From positions 868,001 through 932,000 of the forward strand of contig CAVVOF010000003.1 in assembly GCA_963749905.1 (NCBI GenBank): DNA of 64,000 bases. The letters are read 5' to 3'. Shown here one piece after another: positions 33,629 through 42,302 of this stretch. Below the pieces are notes generated by a model. That model was not told where the DNA came from, ran no database searches, and worked only from the letters and a program-made list of their open reading frames with translations. The stretch's first letter is position 1. Every line of letters begins with the position of its first letter. Made by a program: the position numbers and the translations under genes. Origin of the DNA: UBA10649 sp963749905 (GTDB lineage: Bacteria; Actinomycetota; Actinomycetes; S36-B12).

Positions 33629-34681
33629 GTGCTCCGCCGCGGTGACACCGGGGCGGCCGTCGCGGAGGTGCGCGCACGGCTCGCGCACCTGGGACTGTGC
33701 AACGACGTCGCGTCCGGTCCGCCGGACGAGTTCGACGACGAGCTCGACCGTGCGGTGCGCGCGTTCCAGCAGGAGCGTGGCATCACCGTCGACGGCATCG
33801 TCGGACCGCACACCTTCCGCCGCCTCGAGGAGGCGCGCTGGCAGCTCGGCGACCGCGTGCTGTCCTACGTGCCCGGACACCTGATGTCCGGTGACGATGT
33901 GACCGAGCTCCAGCGGCGGTTGATCCAGCTCGGCTTCAACGCTGGGCGGGCCGACGGCCTCTTCGGACGCGAGACCGATGCCGCGCTGCGCGAGTTCCAG
34001 CGTGGCGTGGGTGTCACCGCGGACGGCACCTGCGGACCCGACACCTTCCGCGCCTTCGACCGGCTGATCCGCACTGTCTCGGGCGGGGACGCCGACACGC
34101 TGCGCGAGTCCATGGCCCTGCTGGACCTGCAGACCGGCATCGCCGACAAGGTCGTGGTCATCGACCCGGGCGACACGGTCGATGCCGACCTCTGCCACGC
34201 GATGGCCGTCCGTGTCGAGGGCCGCCTCGCCGCGCTGGGCACTCAGGTGCTGCTCACCCGACCCGCCCGTGTGGATGAGGATGCGCAGTTCCCGGACGAC
34301 CCGGCGCGCGCCTCGTTCGCGAACGACGTGGGGGCGGACATCGTCCTGTCACTCCATGTGGACCGGGTGGCCAGCCCGCAGCCGAACGGACTCGTGACCT
34401 ACTTCTACGGCGACCCGCGCGGTGGACGGCACTCGCCCAGCGGCCGGATCCTGGCCCAGCGGGTGCAGGAGGAACTGGCCGCCCGCACCGACCTGCTCGA
34501 CTGCCGGATCCATCCCCGGACCTGGGACCTGCTTCGCCTCACGCGGATGCCGGCAGTGCGCGTGGAACTGGGCTACCTGTCCAATGACGCGGACCGGCGG
34601 CGGCTGCTCAGCCCCGGATTCCACGACGCGGTCGCGGAGGGGATCGCGGCCGCCCTCACGTCCTTCTGCTCGCCGCGCTGA
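33629..34681 (+). CDS. cwlM: CwlM-like amidase_3-fold protein with two peptidoglycan-binding domains
   Basis: 350 residues, GTG start, no signal peptide, so cytoplasmic. Two PG_binding_1 repeats (about residues 1-70 and 85-150: FQQERGITVDGIVGPHTFRRL and FQRGVGVTADGTCGPDTFRAF), then an amidase_3-like domain. The first zinc His of DPGHGG is replaced (IDPGDTVDA), while LSLHVDR and VELGYLSND are kept. This fits the regulatory CwlM class, which activates MurA after phosphorylation by PknB and does not cut peptidoglycan. The trxA-cwlM-parB order is conserved. Confidence 0.88.
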   Translation: MLRRGDTGAAVAEVRARLAHLGLCNDVASGPPDEFDDELDRAVRAFQQERGITVDGIVGPHTFRRLEEARWQLGDRVLSYVPGHLMSGDDVTELQRRLIQLGFNAGRADGLFGRETDAALREFQRGVGVTADGTCGPDTFRAFDRLIRTVSGGDADTLRESMALLDLQTGIADKVVVIDPGDTVDADLCHAMAVRVEGRLAALGTQVLLTRPARVDEDAQFPDDPARASFANDVGADIVLSLHVDRVASPQPNGLVTYFYGDPRGGRHSPSGRILAQRVQEELAARTDLLDCRIHPRTWDLLRLTRMPAVRVELGYLSNDADRRRLLSPGFHDAVAEGIAAALTSFCSPR

Positions 34682-34708
34682 CCGGTTCCGGCCCGAGCGG
34701 AGGAGGAG

Positions 34709-34840
34709 CTACGGCTCCGGGGTGGACTGAGTTCCGTAGGAGTCCATGGACAACTGGCGCTGCGGCCACAGCAGGCGCACGACGAACCCGAGCACCAGAC
34801 CGAGCGCGATCAGCCCGACGACAGCCAGCACCCGTCGCAT
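34709..34840 (-). CDS. Small single-helix membrane protein (43 residues)
   Basis: MRRVLAVVGLIALGLVLG leads one membrane helix ending VVRLLWPQRQ, then a short polar tail. The ATG has an excellent AAGGAGGTGCCGC ribosome-binding site, which is the main support for this gene. It is alone on the minus strand between cwlM and the aminotransferase. No family recognised. Confidence 0.6.
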   Translation of the reverse strand: MRRVLAVVGLIALGLVLGFVVRLLWPQRQLSMDSYGTQSTPEP

Positions 34841-34930
34841 GCGGCACCTCCTTGGACGGGGCCTACTCTAGGCGCACCAGCGTCGGGGCAACAGGCGCAC
34901 ACGGACGGACGGAAGTGAGGTGAGACGAGC

Positions 34931-36228
34931 ATGACCGGTGGTTCCCGGCTCGATCCTTGGGTGGATTCCTACGCTAGTCGCGCCCACGCGATGCGGGCCT
35001 CCGAGATCAGGGCGCTGTTCGCCGTCGCCTCCCGCCCGGAGGTCGTCTCCTTGGCCGGGGGCATGCCCTTCGTGCAGGCGCTGCCCCTCGACATGCTCAC
35101 GCAGACCGCTCAGCGCGTACTGGTGCGAGCGCGGGGCCCAAGCCCTGCAGTACGGCTCCGGCCAGGGCGACGTGACGCTGCGCGAGCAGATCCTCGACGT
35201 CATCGGCGAGGTCGGGGTCACCGCCCATCCGGACGACATCGTCGTCACCACCGGCTCGCAGATGGCCCTCGACCTGGTGACCCGCGTGTTCTGCGATCCC
35301 GGCGACGTCGTCCTCGTCGAGGCGCCGTCCTACGTGGGCGCCCTCGGCGTCTTCCGGGCCTACGAGTGCGACGTGGTGCACGTGGCCATGGACGACGAGG
35401 GCCTGATCCCGGAGGCGCTGGCCGAGGCGATCTCCGACACCCGCGCGGCGGGCAAGCGGATCAAGATGATCTACACGATCCCCAACTTCCACAATCCGGC
35501 TGGCGTGACCCAGGGTCCCGCGCGCCGCGTCCGAGATCCTCGCGATCGCGCAAACGGCCGGCATCGTCGTCCTCGAGGACGACCCCTACGGCCTGCTCGG
35601 GTTCGAGGGCGAGCCGCCGCGAGCGCTGCGGGCTGACGATGCGGAGGGGGTGATCTACCTCGGCTCCTTCTCCAAGACCATTGCGTCGGGCCTGCGGGTG
35701 GGCTGGGCCGTCGCCCCGCATGGGGTGCGCGAGAAGCTGGTGCTGGCCGCCGAGGCCGCGGTGCTCTGCCCGTCGAACTACGCCCAGCTCACCGTTTCGG
35801 AGTACCTGGCCACCCAGCCGTGGCGCGAGCAGATCAAGACCTTCCGGGAGGTCTACCGCGAGCGCCGCGACGCCCTGTTGGAGTCGCTGCAGGCGCTGAT
35901 GCCCGAGGGCACCACGTGGACCATCCCGGCAGGCGGCTTCTACTCGTGGCTGACCCTGCCGGACGGTCTCGATGCCACCGCGATGCTGCCCCGGGCGGTG
36001 GCGAACCTCGTGGCCTACGTGCCGGGGACCGGCTTCTACGTCGACGGCCAGGGGCGGCAGAACCTGCGCCTGTCGTACTGCTATCCCGAGCCCGATCGCA
36101 TTCGCGAAGGCGTGCGTCGGCTCTCGCAGGTCATCGAGGGTGAGCTCGAGCTGGCCCAGACGTTCGGCACCTCGCACGCGCTGGCCTCGGTGTCCGGCAC
36201 CTCCGTCCCCGCGCCCGACCTGCAGTAG
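34931..36228 (+). pseudogene. MocR/Aro8-type PLP aminotransferase, split by two apparent +1 frameshifts
   Basis: Three successive frames encode one class I aminotransferase: MTGGSRLDPWVDSYASRAH to QRVLV; then RGAQALQYGSGQGDVTLREQ to IPNFHNPAGVTQ; then ASEILAIAQTAGIVVLEDDP, the PLP-lysine motif YLGSFSKTIASGLRVGW and a complete C-terminus. Removing one C near 35126 and one G near 35513-35515 restores about 431 residues. The order LEDDPYG ... SFSKT is that of 2-aminoadipate/aromatic aminotransferases. Conserved upstream of ddl and parB in relatives. Error or decay cannot be told apart here. Confidence 0.78.
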
Positions 36229-36253
36229 CCGCTCACCCCCTGGAGGCCCGCCC

Positions 36254-37201
36254 ATGCACGTGCTCGTCCTGTCCGGAGGCCTGTCCGCCGAGCGCGACGT
36301 GTCCCTGCGGTCCGGTCGACGGGTCGCGGGCGCCCTGCGTGCGGCCCGACCCGACTGGGAGGTGGTCGAGCACGACGTCGACGCCGCGCTCATGGACCGC
36401 CTGCGCAACCACCGTCCGGACTGCATCGTGCCGCTGCTGCACGGCGCGGCCGGCGAGGACGGCGCCCTGCGAGACGTGCTCGAGTCGCTCGGGATCCCCT
36501 TCGTCGGGTCCACCGCGGCCAGCAGCCGACTGGCGTTCGACAAGCCGATCGCGAAGGAGCTCGTGGCCCAGGCGGGCGTCCGCACGCCCGCGTGCGTCGC
36601 CATCCCCCAGTCGACCTTCCGTGAGCTGGGCGCCAGCGGCGTGCTGGCGGCCGTCGCGGGTCGGCTGGGCCTGCCCCTGGTCGTCAAGCCCACCAAGGGC
36701 GGCTCCTCGCTGGGCACGTCCATCGTGCACACCGAGGCCGAGCTGCCGGCCGCCATGGTGGGGGCGTTCGCCTACGGCGACGTGGTGCTGATGGAGTCGT
36801 TCGTGGCGGGCACCGAGGTCGCGCTCGGCGTCTTCGAGCGGTCCGACGACCTGCTGGCGCTGTCCGGCGTGGAGGTCGTCCCGGAGGGGGACCTCTACGA
36901 CTACGAGGCTCGGTACACCGCGGGCACGACGGAGTTCTTCTGCCCGGCCCGTCTCGACGATGCGGTCGCCGAGGCGGCGCAGGCGGTGGCGCTCAACGTC
37001 CATCTGCTGCTGGGCCTGCGCGACTGGTCACGCACGGATGTCATCGTCGATGCGGATGGCGTCCCGTGGTTCCTCGAGGTGAACGTGGCGCCCGGGATGA
37101 CCGAGACATCGTTGTTCCCCCAGGCGCTGGCTGCCGCCGATGAGGGAGTCGGCGAACTCACCGCCGATCTGGTGACCGCGGCGGTCAGCCGCGGTCGATG
37201 A
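36254..37201 (+). CDS. D-alanine--D-alanine ligase-like ATP-grasp protein
   Basis: 315 residues. The start LVLSGGLSAERDVSLRSG, the substrate loop PLLHGAAGEDGALRDVLESLG, ATP-grasp core VVKPTKGGSSLGTSIV and metal site FLEVNVAPGMTETS fit the Ddl family. Such enzymes join two D-amino acids for peptidoglycan. Position between the aminotransferase and parB suggests a paralogue and not necessarily the housekeeping Ddl. A TGGAGGCCCGCCC site precedes the ATG. It overlaps parB convergently by 17 bases. Confidence 0.85.
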   Translation: MHVLVLSGGLSAERDVSLRSGRRVAGALRAARPDWEVVEHDVDAALMDRLRNHRPDCIVPLLHGAAGEDGALRDVLESLGIPFVGSTAASSRLAFDKPIAKELVAQAGVRTPACVAIPQSTFRELGASGVLAAVAGRLGLPLVVKPTKGGSSLGTSIVHTEAELPAAMVGAFAYGDVVLMESFVAGTEVALGVFERSDDLLALSGVEVVPEGDLYDYEARYTAGTTEFFCPARLDDAVAEAAQAVALNVHLLLGLRDWSRTDVIVDADGVPWFLEVNVAPGMTETSLFPQALAAADEGVGELTADLVTAAVSRGR

Positions 37202-38132
37202 GGTCGATGACGCGGCGCAGGTCCTCGACGTCAGCGCACTCGATCACCAGCTTCCCGTGCGCCCGCGCAGTGACGAAGCCGTCCGTCGCGACCCGGGTGT
37301 CCAGTGCGTCCGCCACCCGGGTGCTGAGTTCGGCGAGATCCTCCGTCAGTCGCTGATCCCGTGGCGCAGGGACCCGGGCGCGGCGCTTGCGTGACCGACT
37401 GCGTCCGTCGGCATCCCCGACGATGATGATCTCCTCGACGGCGCGCACGCTCAGCCCCTCGGCCACGATGCGGGTGGCCAACGCCTCCATGTCAGCCGTG
37501 TCGTCAAGGGAGAGCAACGCCCGCGCATGGCCGGCGCTCAGCACGCCGGCGGCCACCCGCCGCTGAACATCCGGGGGCAGCTTGAGCAGCCGCAGCGTGT
37601 TCGTCACCTGCGGGCGGCTGCGGCCGATCCGGCGCGCGAGTTCGTCCTGGGTGCAGCCGAAGTCGGACAGCAGCTGCTGATAGGCGGCGGCCTCCTCCAG
37701 CGGATTGAGGTTGGCCCGGTGCAGGTTCTCGAGCAGCGCGTCGCGCAGCATGGCGTCGTCGTCGGTGTCCCGGATGATCGCCGGGATGGTGCTCAGGCCC
37801 GCCTCGCGGGAGGCCCGCAGGCGACGCTCGCCGGCGATCAACTCGTAGCGCTCGGGGCCGACGTGCCGCACGACCACCGGCTGGAGCAGGCCGATCTCAC
37901 GAACCGAGAAGACCAGTTCGGCCATTGCCTCCTCGTCGAACACCGTGCGCGGCTGACGGGCGTTGGGCTCGACCTGGTCGATCGGCAGGTCCGCATATCG
38001 GGCGGCCGGTGCGGCCTCGGTGTCCTCTGCCGACGGCGTCCCGGTGCGGTCGCTCGCGTACTCCGGCGGTTCGGCGGACGGGATGAGCGCGCCGAGCCCG
38101 CGACCGAGCCCCCGCTTGGGTGCCGTGGTCAT
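37185..38132 (-). CDS. parB: Chromosome-partitioning protein ParB
   Basis: 315 residues. The N-terminal RGLGRGLGALIP motif contacts ParA; the CTPase motif LIAGERRLRAS and helix-turn-helix GRSRPQVTNTLRLL are followed by a C-terminal dimer domain. It binds parS, spreads on DNA and loads SMC. GGAGGGCAACGG precedes the ATG. Fifty-two bases downstream of parA. Confidence 0.97.
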   Translation of the reverse strand: MTTAPKRGLGRGLGALIPSAEPPEYASDRTGTPSAEDTEAAPAARYADLPIDQVEPNARQPRTVFDEEAMAELVFSVREIGLLQPVVVRHVGPERYELIAGERRLRASREAGLSTIPAIIRDTDDDAMLRDALLENLHRANLNPLEEAAAYQQLLSDFGCTQDELARRIGRSRPQVTNTLRLLKLPPDVQRRVAAGVLSAGHARALLSLDDTADMEALATRIVAEGLSVRAVEEIIIVGDADGRSRSRKRRARVPAPRDQRLTEDLAELSTRVADALDTRVATDGFVTARAHGKLVIECADVEDLRRVIDLIDRG

Positions 38133-38184
38133 CCGTTGCCCTCCAGTCTTGGGATAACTGTGCTGCTATATCCGTTATCTACCA

Positions 38185-38994
38185 TTATGTCTGTGGATAA
38201 CCGTGTGGATTGTTGTGGAGAACCCCGAGCTCCACCACTTCGGCCGCCGCCTCGGCGTAGGCCACCGCCCCGGAGGAGGTGGGGTCGTAGGTGATCACCG
38301 TCTGGCCGTACGACGGCGCCTCCGACACCCGCACCGATCGCGGGATGATGGTGGTGAGCACCTGCTCACCGAAGTGCGTGCGCACTTCATGGGCCACCTG
38401 GGACGCCAGCCGGGTGCGGCCGTCGTACATGGTGAGCAGGATGGCTCCGACCGTCAGGGTGGGGTTCAGATGCGTGCGCACCATGTCGATGGTGCGGAGC
38501 AGTTGGGACAGGCCCTCGAGCGCGTAGTACTCGCACTGGATGGGGAGCAGCACCTCGCGGGCGGCTACCAGCCCATTGAGGGTGAGCAGCCCGAGGCTGG
38601 GCGGACAGTCGAGGAAGACGTAGTCGAACGGCCGCTGGGCGAGCAGGGCGTCCACGGCCCGGGAGAGCCGGTACTCGCGAGCGACCTGGGCCACCAGTTC
38701 GATCTCCGCGCCGGCGAGGTCGATGGTGGCCGGTGCCGTCCACAGTCCGGGGATCTCCGGGCACTCCTGCAGCACGTCGACCAGGGCGAGGTCTCCGATG
38801 AGGACGTCGTAGATGCTCGGCGTGCCCTCGCGGTGGTCCGCCCCCAGGGCTGTCGAGGCGTTCCCCTGCGGATCCAGGTCGATCACCAGCACGGAATGGC
38901 CGGCGCGAGCCACCGCGGCGGCGATGTTGACTGCACTGGTCGTCTTGCCGACACCACCCTTCTGGTTGGCGACGGTGATCACCCGGGTCGTCAC
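38185..38994 (-). CDS. parA: Chromosome-partitioning ATPase ParA (Soj)
   Basis: 269 residues from GTG. The deviant Walker A is NQKGGVGKTT; DLDPQGNAST and FLDCPPSLGLLTLN follow. It drives ParB-parS complexes to separate daughter origins. The start is not preceded by a clear Shine-Dalgarno; no longer in-frame start looks better. The 3' end carries a perfect DnaA box. Confidence 0.95.
   Translation of the reverse strand: MTTRVITVANQKGGVGKTTSAVNIAAAVARAGHSVLVIDLDPQGNASTALGADHREGTPSIYDVLIGDLALVDVLQECPEIPGLWTAPATIDLAGAEIELVAQVAREYRLSRAVDALLAQRPFDYVFLDCPPSLGLLTLNGLVAAREVLLPIQCEYYALEGLSQLLRTIDMVRTHLNPTLTVGAILLTMYDGRTRLASQVAHEVRTHFGEQVLTTIIPRSVRVSEAPSYGQTVITYDPTSSGAVAYAEAAAEVVELGVLHNNPHGYPQT
38192..38200 (-). 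promoter_or_regulatory. Perfect DnaA box at the parA 3' end
   Basis: TTATCCACA on the minus strand within the last codons of parA, next to an AT-rich stretch (38161-38190) upstream of parB. Possibly a functional DnaA-binding site near the partition genes, or a chance match favoured by codon content. Confidence 0.35.
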
Positions 38995-39035
38995 GAGGGC
39001 CAGCCCAGACCCGCCGAGTCGGCGCCCGATGCGGA

Positions 39036-39051
39036 TGTTTCACGGGAAACG
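39036..39051. promoter_or_regulatory. parS-like site 1
   Basis: TGTTTCACGGGAAACG differs from the consensus TGTTTCACGTGAAACA at two positions. It lies between rsmG and parA, 42 bases upstream of the parA start, the usual place for parS near parAB. Confidence 0.8.
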
Positions 39052-39153
39052 TCGGCGACGTGCGGCCAGCCCAGACCCGCGACATCCACGTCGCGCGGCG
39101 TGGCAGGGGTGGCGGCCGGGGACGAAGACGTGCTGGCCGGCGTGATCACGGCG

Positions 39154-39816
39154 TCATTGTGCCGTACCGCGGATCCCGACCACCACCGTGGTCGGCGGGT
39201 CCACGACTCCGCCGCCCACCTGCTGCACGGCCACGTCGACCAGGCCTACCTGGGTGAGGTCGTCCGCGCTGTTCCTGACCTCGTCGGCCGCGGAGCTGCC
39301 TTTCAACGCCACCAGCCGCCCGCCCGGGGCCAGCAGCGGAGTGAGCCAGCCCGCCAGTCGACCCAGGGGGGCGACGGCCCGGGCGGTCACCACGTCCTGC
39401 CCCCGGAGCTCGGACGGCACGTCCTCGGCCCGCCCCCGCCAGACCCGCACCCGATCCGACAGGTCGAGGGACAGCACTGCCTCGTCGAGGAAGGTGCTGC
39501 GCCGCAGCAGTGGTTCGATCAGGGTCACCCGCAGGTCGGGTCGTGCCAGGGCCCAGACCAACCCGGGCAGGCCGGCACCACTGCCGACGTCCGCCACCCG
39601 GGCCTCCCCAGGCACCAGCCCAGCCTCCGGGTCGGCCACCACCGCACAGTTCAGCACGTGTCGGTCCCACAGTCGCGGAACCTCCCGCGGACCGATCAGT
39701 CCACGGGTGACGCCCGCGTCCGCGAGCAGATCCACGAACGAGGTCAGGCCTGCGGTTGCGGGGGTGAGCCAGGGTGGCAGCGCCGGGATCGGTCCCGCGG
39801 TTTCACGGGAAACCAC
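39154..39816 (-). CDS. rsmG: 16S rRNA (guanine-527-N7)-methyltransferase RsmG (GidB)
   Basis: 220 residues from GTG. SAM motif VADVGSGAGLPGLV, then IEPLLRRSTFLDE; upstream REVPRLWDRHVLNCAVV is typical of RsmG. It methylates G527 of 16S rRNA, the site linked to streptomycin sensitivity. Codons 2-6 (VSRET) are encoded by a parS-like site, so the coding and segregation signals overlap. Two bases after the jag stop. Confidence 0.95.
   Translation of the reverse strand: MVSRETAGPIPALPPWLTPATAGLTSFVDLLADAGVTRGLIGPREVPRLWDRHVLNCAVVADPEAGLVPGEARVADVGSGAGLPGLVWALARPDLRVTLIEPLLRRSTFLDEAVLSLDLSDRVRVWRGRAEDVPSELRGQDVVTARAVAPLGRLAGWLTPLLAPGGRLVALKGSSAADEVRNSADDLTQVGLVDVAVQQVGGGVVDPPTTVVVGIRGTAQ
39799..39814. 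promoter_or_regulatory. parS-like site 2, inside the rsmG 5' end
   Basis: GGTTTCACGGGAAACC keeps the GTTTCACG-GAAAC core of parS with ends that pair with each other. It overlaps codons 2-7 of rsmG. It shares the central ACGGG variant with site 1, 760 bases away. Confidence 0.75.
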
Positions 39817-39818
39817 GG

Positions 39819-40428
39819 TCAGGCCGTCCGCACGACCACACGCCGAGCGGGCTCCTCACCTTCGGACTCGCTGACCAGTCCGGCCTTGGCGATCACGTCA
39901 TGCACGATCTTGCGTTCGAACGGGGTCATCGGGTCCAGTCGGACCGGTGCGGCCGTGCGCTGGGCCTCCGCCACGGCATCCTCGGCCACCCGCTCCAGCT
40001 CCACGCGCCGCTGCGCGCGGAACCCGGCCACGTCGAGCATCAGCCGCGAACGCTCACCGGTCTCCCGGGTCGCCGCCAGGCGGGTCAGCTCCTGCAGGGC
40101 GTCGAGGACCTTGCCCTTCGTGCCGACCAGATGACCGAGGTCGCCGGCGTTCGCCTCCAGGACGGACACCATCGCCCGGTTGCCCTCGACGTCGATGTCG
40201 ATGTCCCCGTCGAGGTCGGCGATGTCCAGCAGGCCTTCGAGGTAGTCCGCGGCCACGTCGCCCTCGCGCTCGAGGAGCTGGGCTCCCGTCAGCCGGGCCT
40301 CCGCGGGCTCGTCGGCCTGCGTCGGCTCGTGCGGTCTGCGCGGACTCGTCGGTCTGCGCGGACTCGTCGGACTCAGTCAGCTCGTCGGTCTCAGTGGCGT
40401 CGACGGTTGCGGTTGCTTCCTCGGTCAT
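39819..40428 (-). pseudogene. jag: Jag/KhpB-type RNA-binding protein, split by an apparent +1 frameshift
   Basis: The C-terminal frame (from about 40330) gives QLLEREGDVAADYLEGLLD, a KH domain (GTKGKVLDALQELTRL) and an R3H domain (LDPMTPFERKIVHDV), all intact. The N-terminal frame from the ATG at 40428, with a GGAGAG site, encodes an acidic TDESAQ-repeat region, then shifts. Removing one base at 40331 joins them into about 202 residues. The protein lies between yidC and rsmG as usual. Because jag is strongly conserved here, a sequence error is likely. Confidence 0.8.
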
Positions 40429-40473
40429 GATCTCTCCACACGGTTGTCGTACAGGTCGGGGTGCGCCGGGGCG

Positions 40474-41451
40474 CTACTTCTTCTTGCGCTGACTGCGCGA
40501 AGTGCGCTTCGGCTGCTGGCGGGTGGGGTTTTCCGACACAGTGTCGGTAACTTCCCCTTCAATGGTCTCCACGGGCGGGGCGGTGCCCTTGCGGGCCGCC
40601 TTGTGCTCCTGGCGTCGCTCCTTCGCCTCGAAGGCGGGCGTGCCGGGCTGGGGATTGTTCCGAATGACCCAGAACTGCTGACCCATCGACCACAGGTTCG
40701 TGGTGAACCAGTAGATCAGCACGCCGACCGGGAAATTGATGCCGGAGACGGCGAAGATGATCGGGAACACGTACAGCAGGATCTTCTGCTGGCGCACCAT
40801 CGGGTTGTTGGGTGCGCTGTTCTTGATGATCAGCTGGCGCTGCGTGATGAACGAGGTCGCCGTCATCAGTGCGATGAGGATGACGGTCAGAATGCGAGTG
40901 GCAGTGGGGCTCGGCGTCTGGTCCGCGTCCATGAAGGTCGCGTAGAGCGGCACCCCGAAGATCTGCGCGTCGTGCATGGACTCCGCGAGTCCTTCGTACT
41001 GGGGCCAGCTGAAGACACCGGGCGCGACGTAGCCGGGGTCGTCCGCCGGGTTCTCCGGGTACATGGCCACGCCCTGCAGCACGCTGAACAGGGCGAAGAA
41101 GATGGGCGCCTGCAACAGGATCGGCAGGCAGGAGGCCAGCGGGTTGGTACCGGTCTCCCGGTACAGCTTCATCATCTCCTGGGACTGGCGTTCCTTGTCC
41201 CCGGCGTACTTCTTCTGGATCTCCTTCATCTGCGGCTGGATCAGCTGCAGATTGCGTTGCGCCTTGATCTGCTTGACGAACAGCGGGATCAGCAGGATGC
41301 GGATGACGATGACCAGGCCGACGATGGACAAGGTCCACGCCCACCCGCTGTCGGGGTCCATGCCCAGGACGCCGGTGAAGAAGGCGTGGAACTGGACGAG
41401 AATCCAGCTGACCGCGTTCTTCAGCCATACGAACAGAAAAAAGTCGCCCAC
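40474..41451 (-). CDS. yidC: Membrane protein insertase YidC
   Basis: 325 residues from GTG behind AAGGGCGCT. Gram-positive type: five membrane helices, the hydrophilic-groove Arg helix (IRILLIPLFVKQIKAQR), the cytoplasmic hairpin QPQMKEIQKKYAGDKERQSQ and a basic C-tail ending RSQRKKK that binds ribosomes. It inserts proteins alone or with SecYEG. Between yidD and jag. Confidence 0.96.
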   Translation of the reverse strand: MGDFFLFVWLKNAVSWILVQFHAFFTGVLGMDPDSGWAWTLSIVGLVIVIRILLIPLFVKQIKAQRNLQLIQPQMKEIQKKYAGDKERQSQEMMKLYRETGTNPLASCLPILLQAPIFFALFSVLQGVAMYPENPADDPGYVAPGVFSWPQYEGLAESMHDAQIFGVPLYATFMDADQTPSPTATRILTVILIALMTATSFITQRQLIIKNSAPNNPMVRQQKILLYVFPIIFAVSGINFPVGVLIYWFTTNLWSMGQQFWVIRNNPQPGTPAFEAKERRQEHKAARKGTAPPVETIEGEVTDTVSENPTRQQPKRTSRSQRKKK

Positions 41452-41462
41452 AGCGCCCTTCC

Positions 41463-41813
41463 TTATGAATCCGCCGACACGCGGATGCCCATGCTCCCAT
41501 GCCGGGGTTCACCGTTGGGCAGCACGTCCGGCAACCAGTGTCCCCTGCGCGGGACCGGGTCCACGCCGCCCTTGTTCCACGGATTGCAGCGCAGCACCCG
41601 CCAGCTGCCGAGCAGGAACCCCTTGATCGGTCCGTGCCGCTTGATCGCCTTCACCGCGTACGTCGAACAGCACGGGTGGAAGCGGCAGGACGGTGGGGTC
41701 ATTGGCGAGATCGCCACCTGATAGCCGCGGATCGGCAGGATCAGCACCCACGTCAGCAGCCAGCCGATTGAGTGGTCCCAGAGCCACCGCACGCGCACCC
41801 ACAGCCCGCTCAT
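41463..41813 (-). CDS. yidD: Membrane protein insertion efficiency factor YidD
   Basis: 116 residues. The invariant core CRFHPCCSTYAVKAIKRHG and WRVLRCNPWNKGGVDPVP is complete, after an amphipathic N-terminal helix. It assists YidC-dependent insertion at the inner face of the membrane. ATGA overlap with rnpA. Confidence 0.95.
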   Translation of the reverse strand: MSGLWVRVRWLWDHSIGWLLTWVLILPIRGYQVAISPMTPPSCRFHPCCSTYAVKAIKRHGPIKGFLLGSWRVLRCNPWNKGGVDPVPRRGHWLPDVLPNGEPRHGSMGIRVSADS

Positions 41814-42160
41814 CGAGCCGGCTCCCTGAGCCGTCCCAGGGCCCCCGACACGGCCGCCTGCACGTGCCCGGGCAGGCCGGGATCCTCGGGTGAACCGGGG
41901 AGTGCTCGCAGGACTATCCGCGTGCCCGGGGGGCAGGTCGCCAGCAGTGGCCGGACGGCGGCTCGGAGCCGTCGAGCCGCGCGATGACGCGCCACCGAGT
42001 TGCCGACAGCCTTGCTCACGATCAGCCCGACCCGTGCGGGCGCGTCAGACGAGGTGCGATCGGCGTAGGCGACGACCGAGCCGCGGGCGCACTTGGCCCC
42101 GAGCCGGGTGGTTGCCGTGAAGTCGGCAGCGAGCCGCATCCGGTGCGCGGCGGGCAGCAT
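41810..42160 (-). CDS. rnpA: Ribonuclease P protein component
   Basis: 116 residues with MRLAADFTATTRLG near the start, ARVGLIVSKAVGNSVARHRA and the RNR-type RRLR motif. It binds the P RNA (not in this window) to mature tRNA 5' ends. A seven-base spacer separates it from rpmH. Confidence 0.95.
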   Translation of the reverse strand: MLPAAHRMRLAADFTATTRLGAKCARGSVVAYADRTSSDAPARVGLIVSKAVGNSVARHRAARRLRAAVRPLLATCPPGTRIVLRALPGSPEDPGLPGHVQAAVSGALGRLREPAR

Positions 42161-42167
42161 GTCGCCG

Positions 42168-42302
42168 TCAGGCGGAGAGGCGCTCGCGGCCCTTGGTGCG
42201 GCGGGCGGCGAGGATGGAGCGACCGGCGCGGGTGCGCATGCGGGCCCGGAAGCCGTGGGTCTTCGCCCGACGGCGGGTGTTGGGCTGGAACGTGCGCTTC
42301 AT
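42168..42302 (-). CDS. rpmH: 50S ribosomal protein bL34
   Basis: 44 residues: MKRTFQPNTRRRAKTHGF, then RARMRTRAGRSILAARRTKG. Complete and canonical. First gene of the rpmH-rnpA-yidD-yidC-jag-rsmG transcript, divergent from dnaA. Confidence 0.98.
   Translation of the reverse strand: MKRTFQPNTRRRAKTHGFRARMRTRAGRSILAARRTKGRERLSA

Noticed and set aside
38203..40134. 643-residue open frame on the plus strand
   Set aside because: Antisense to parA, rsmG and jag, which are complete and recognised.
40320..40385. CRISPR-like repeat from the 18-bp TDESAQ units in jag
   Set aside because: Only two full copies, no spacers; it is a coding tandem repeat.
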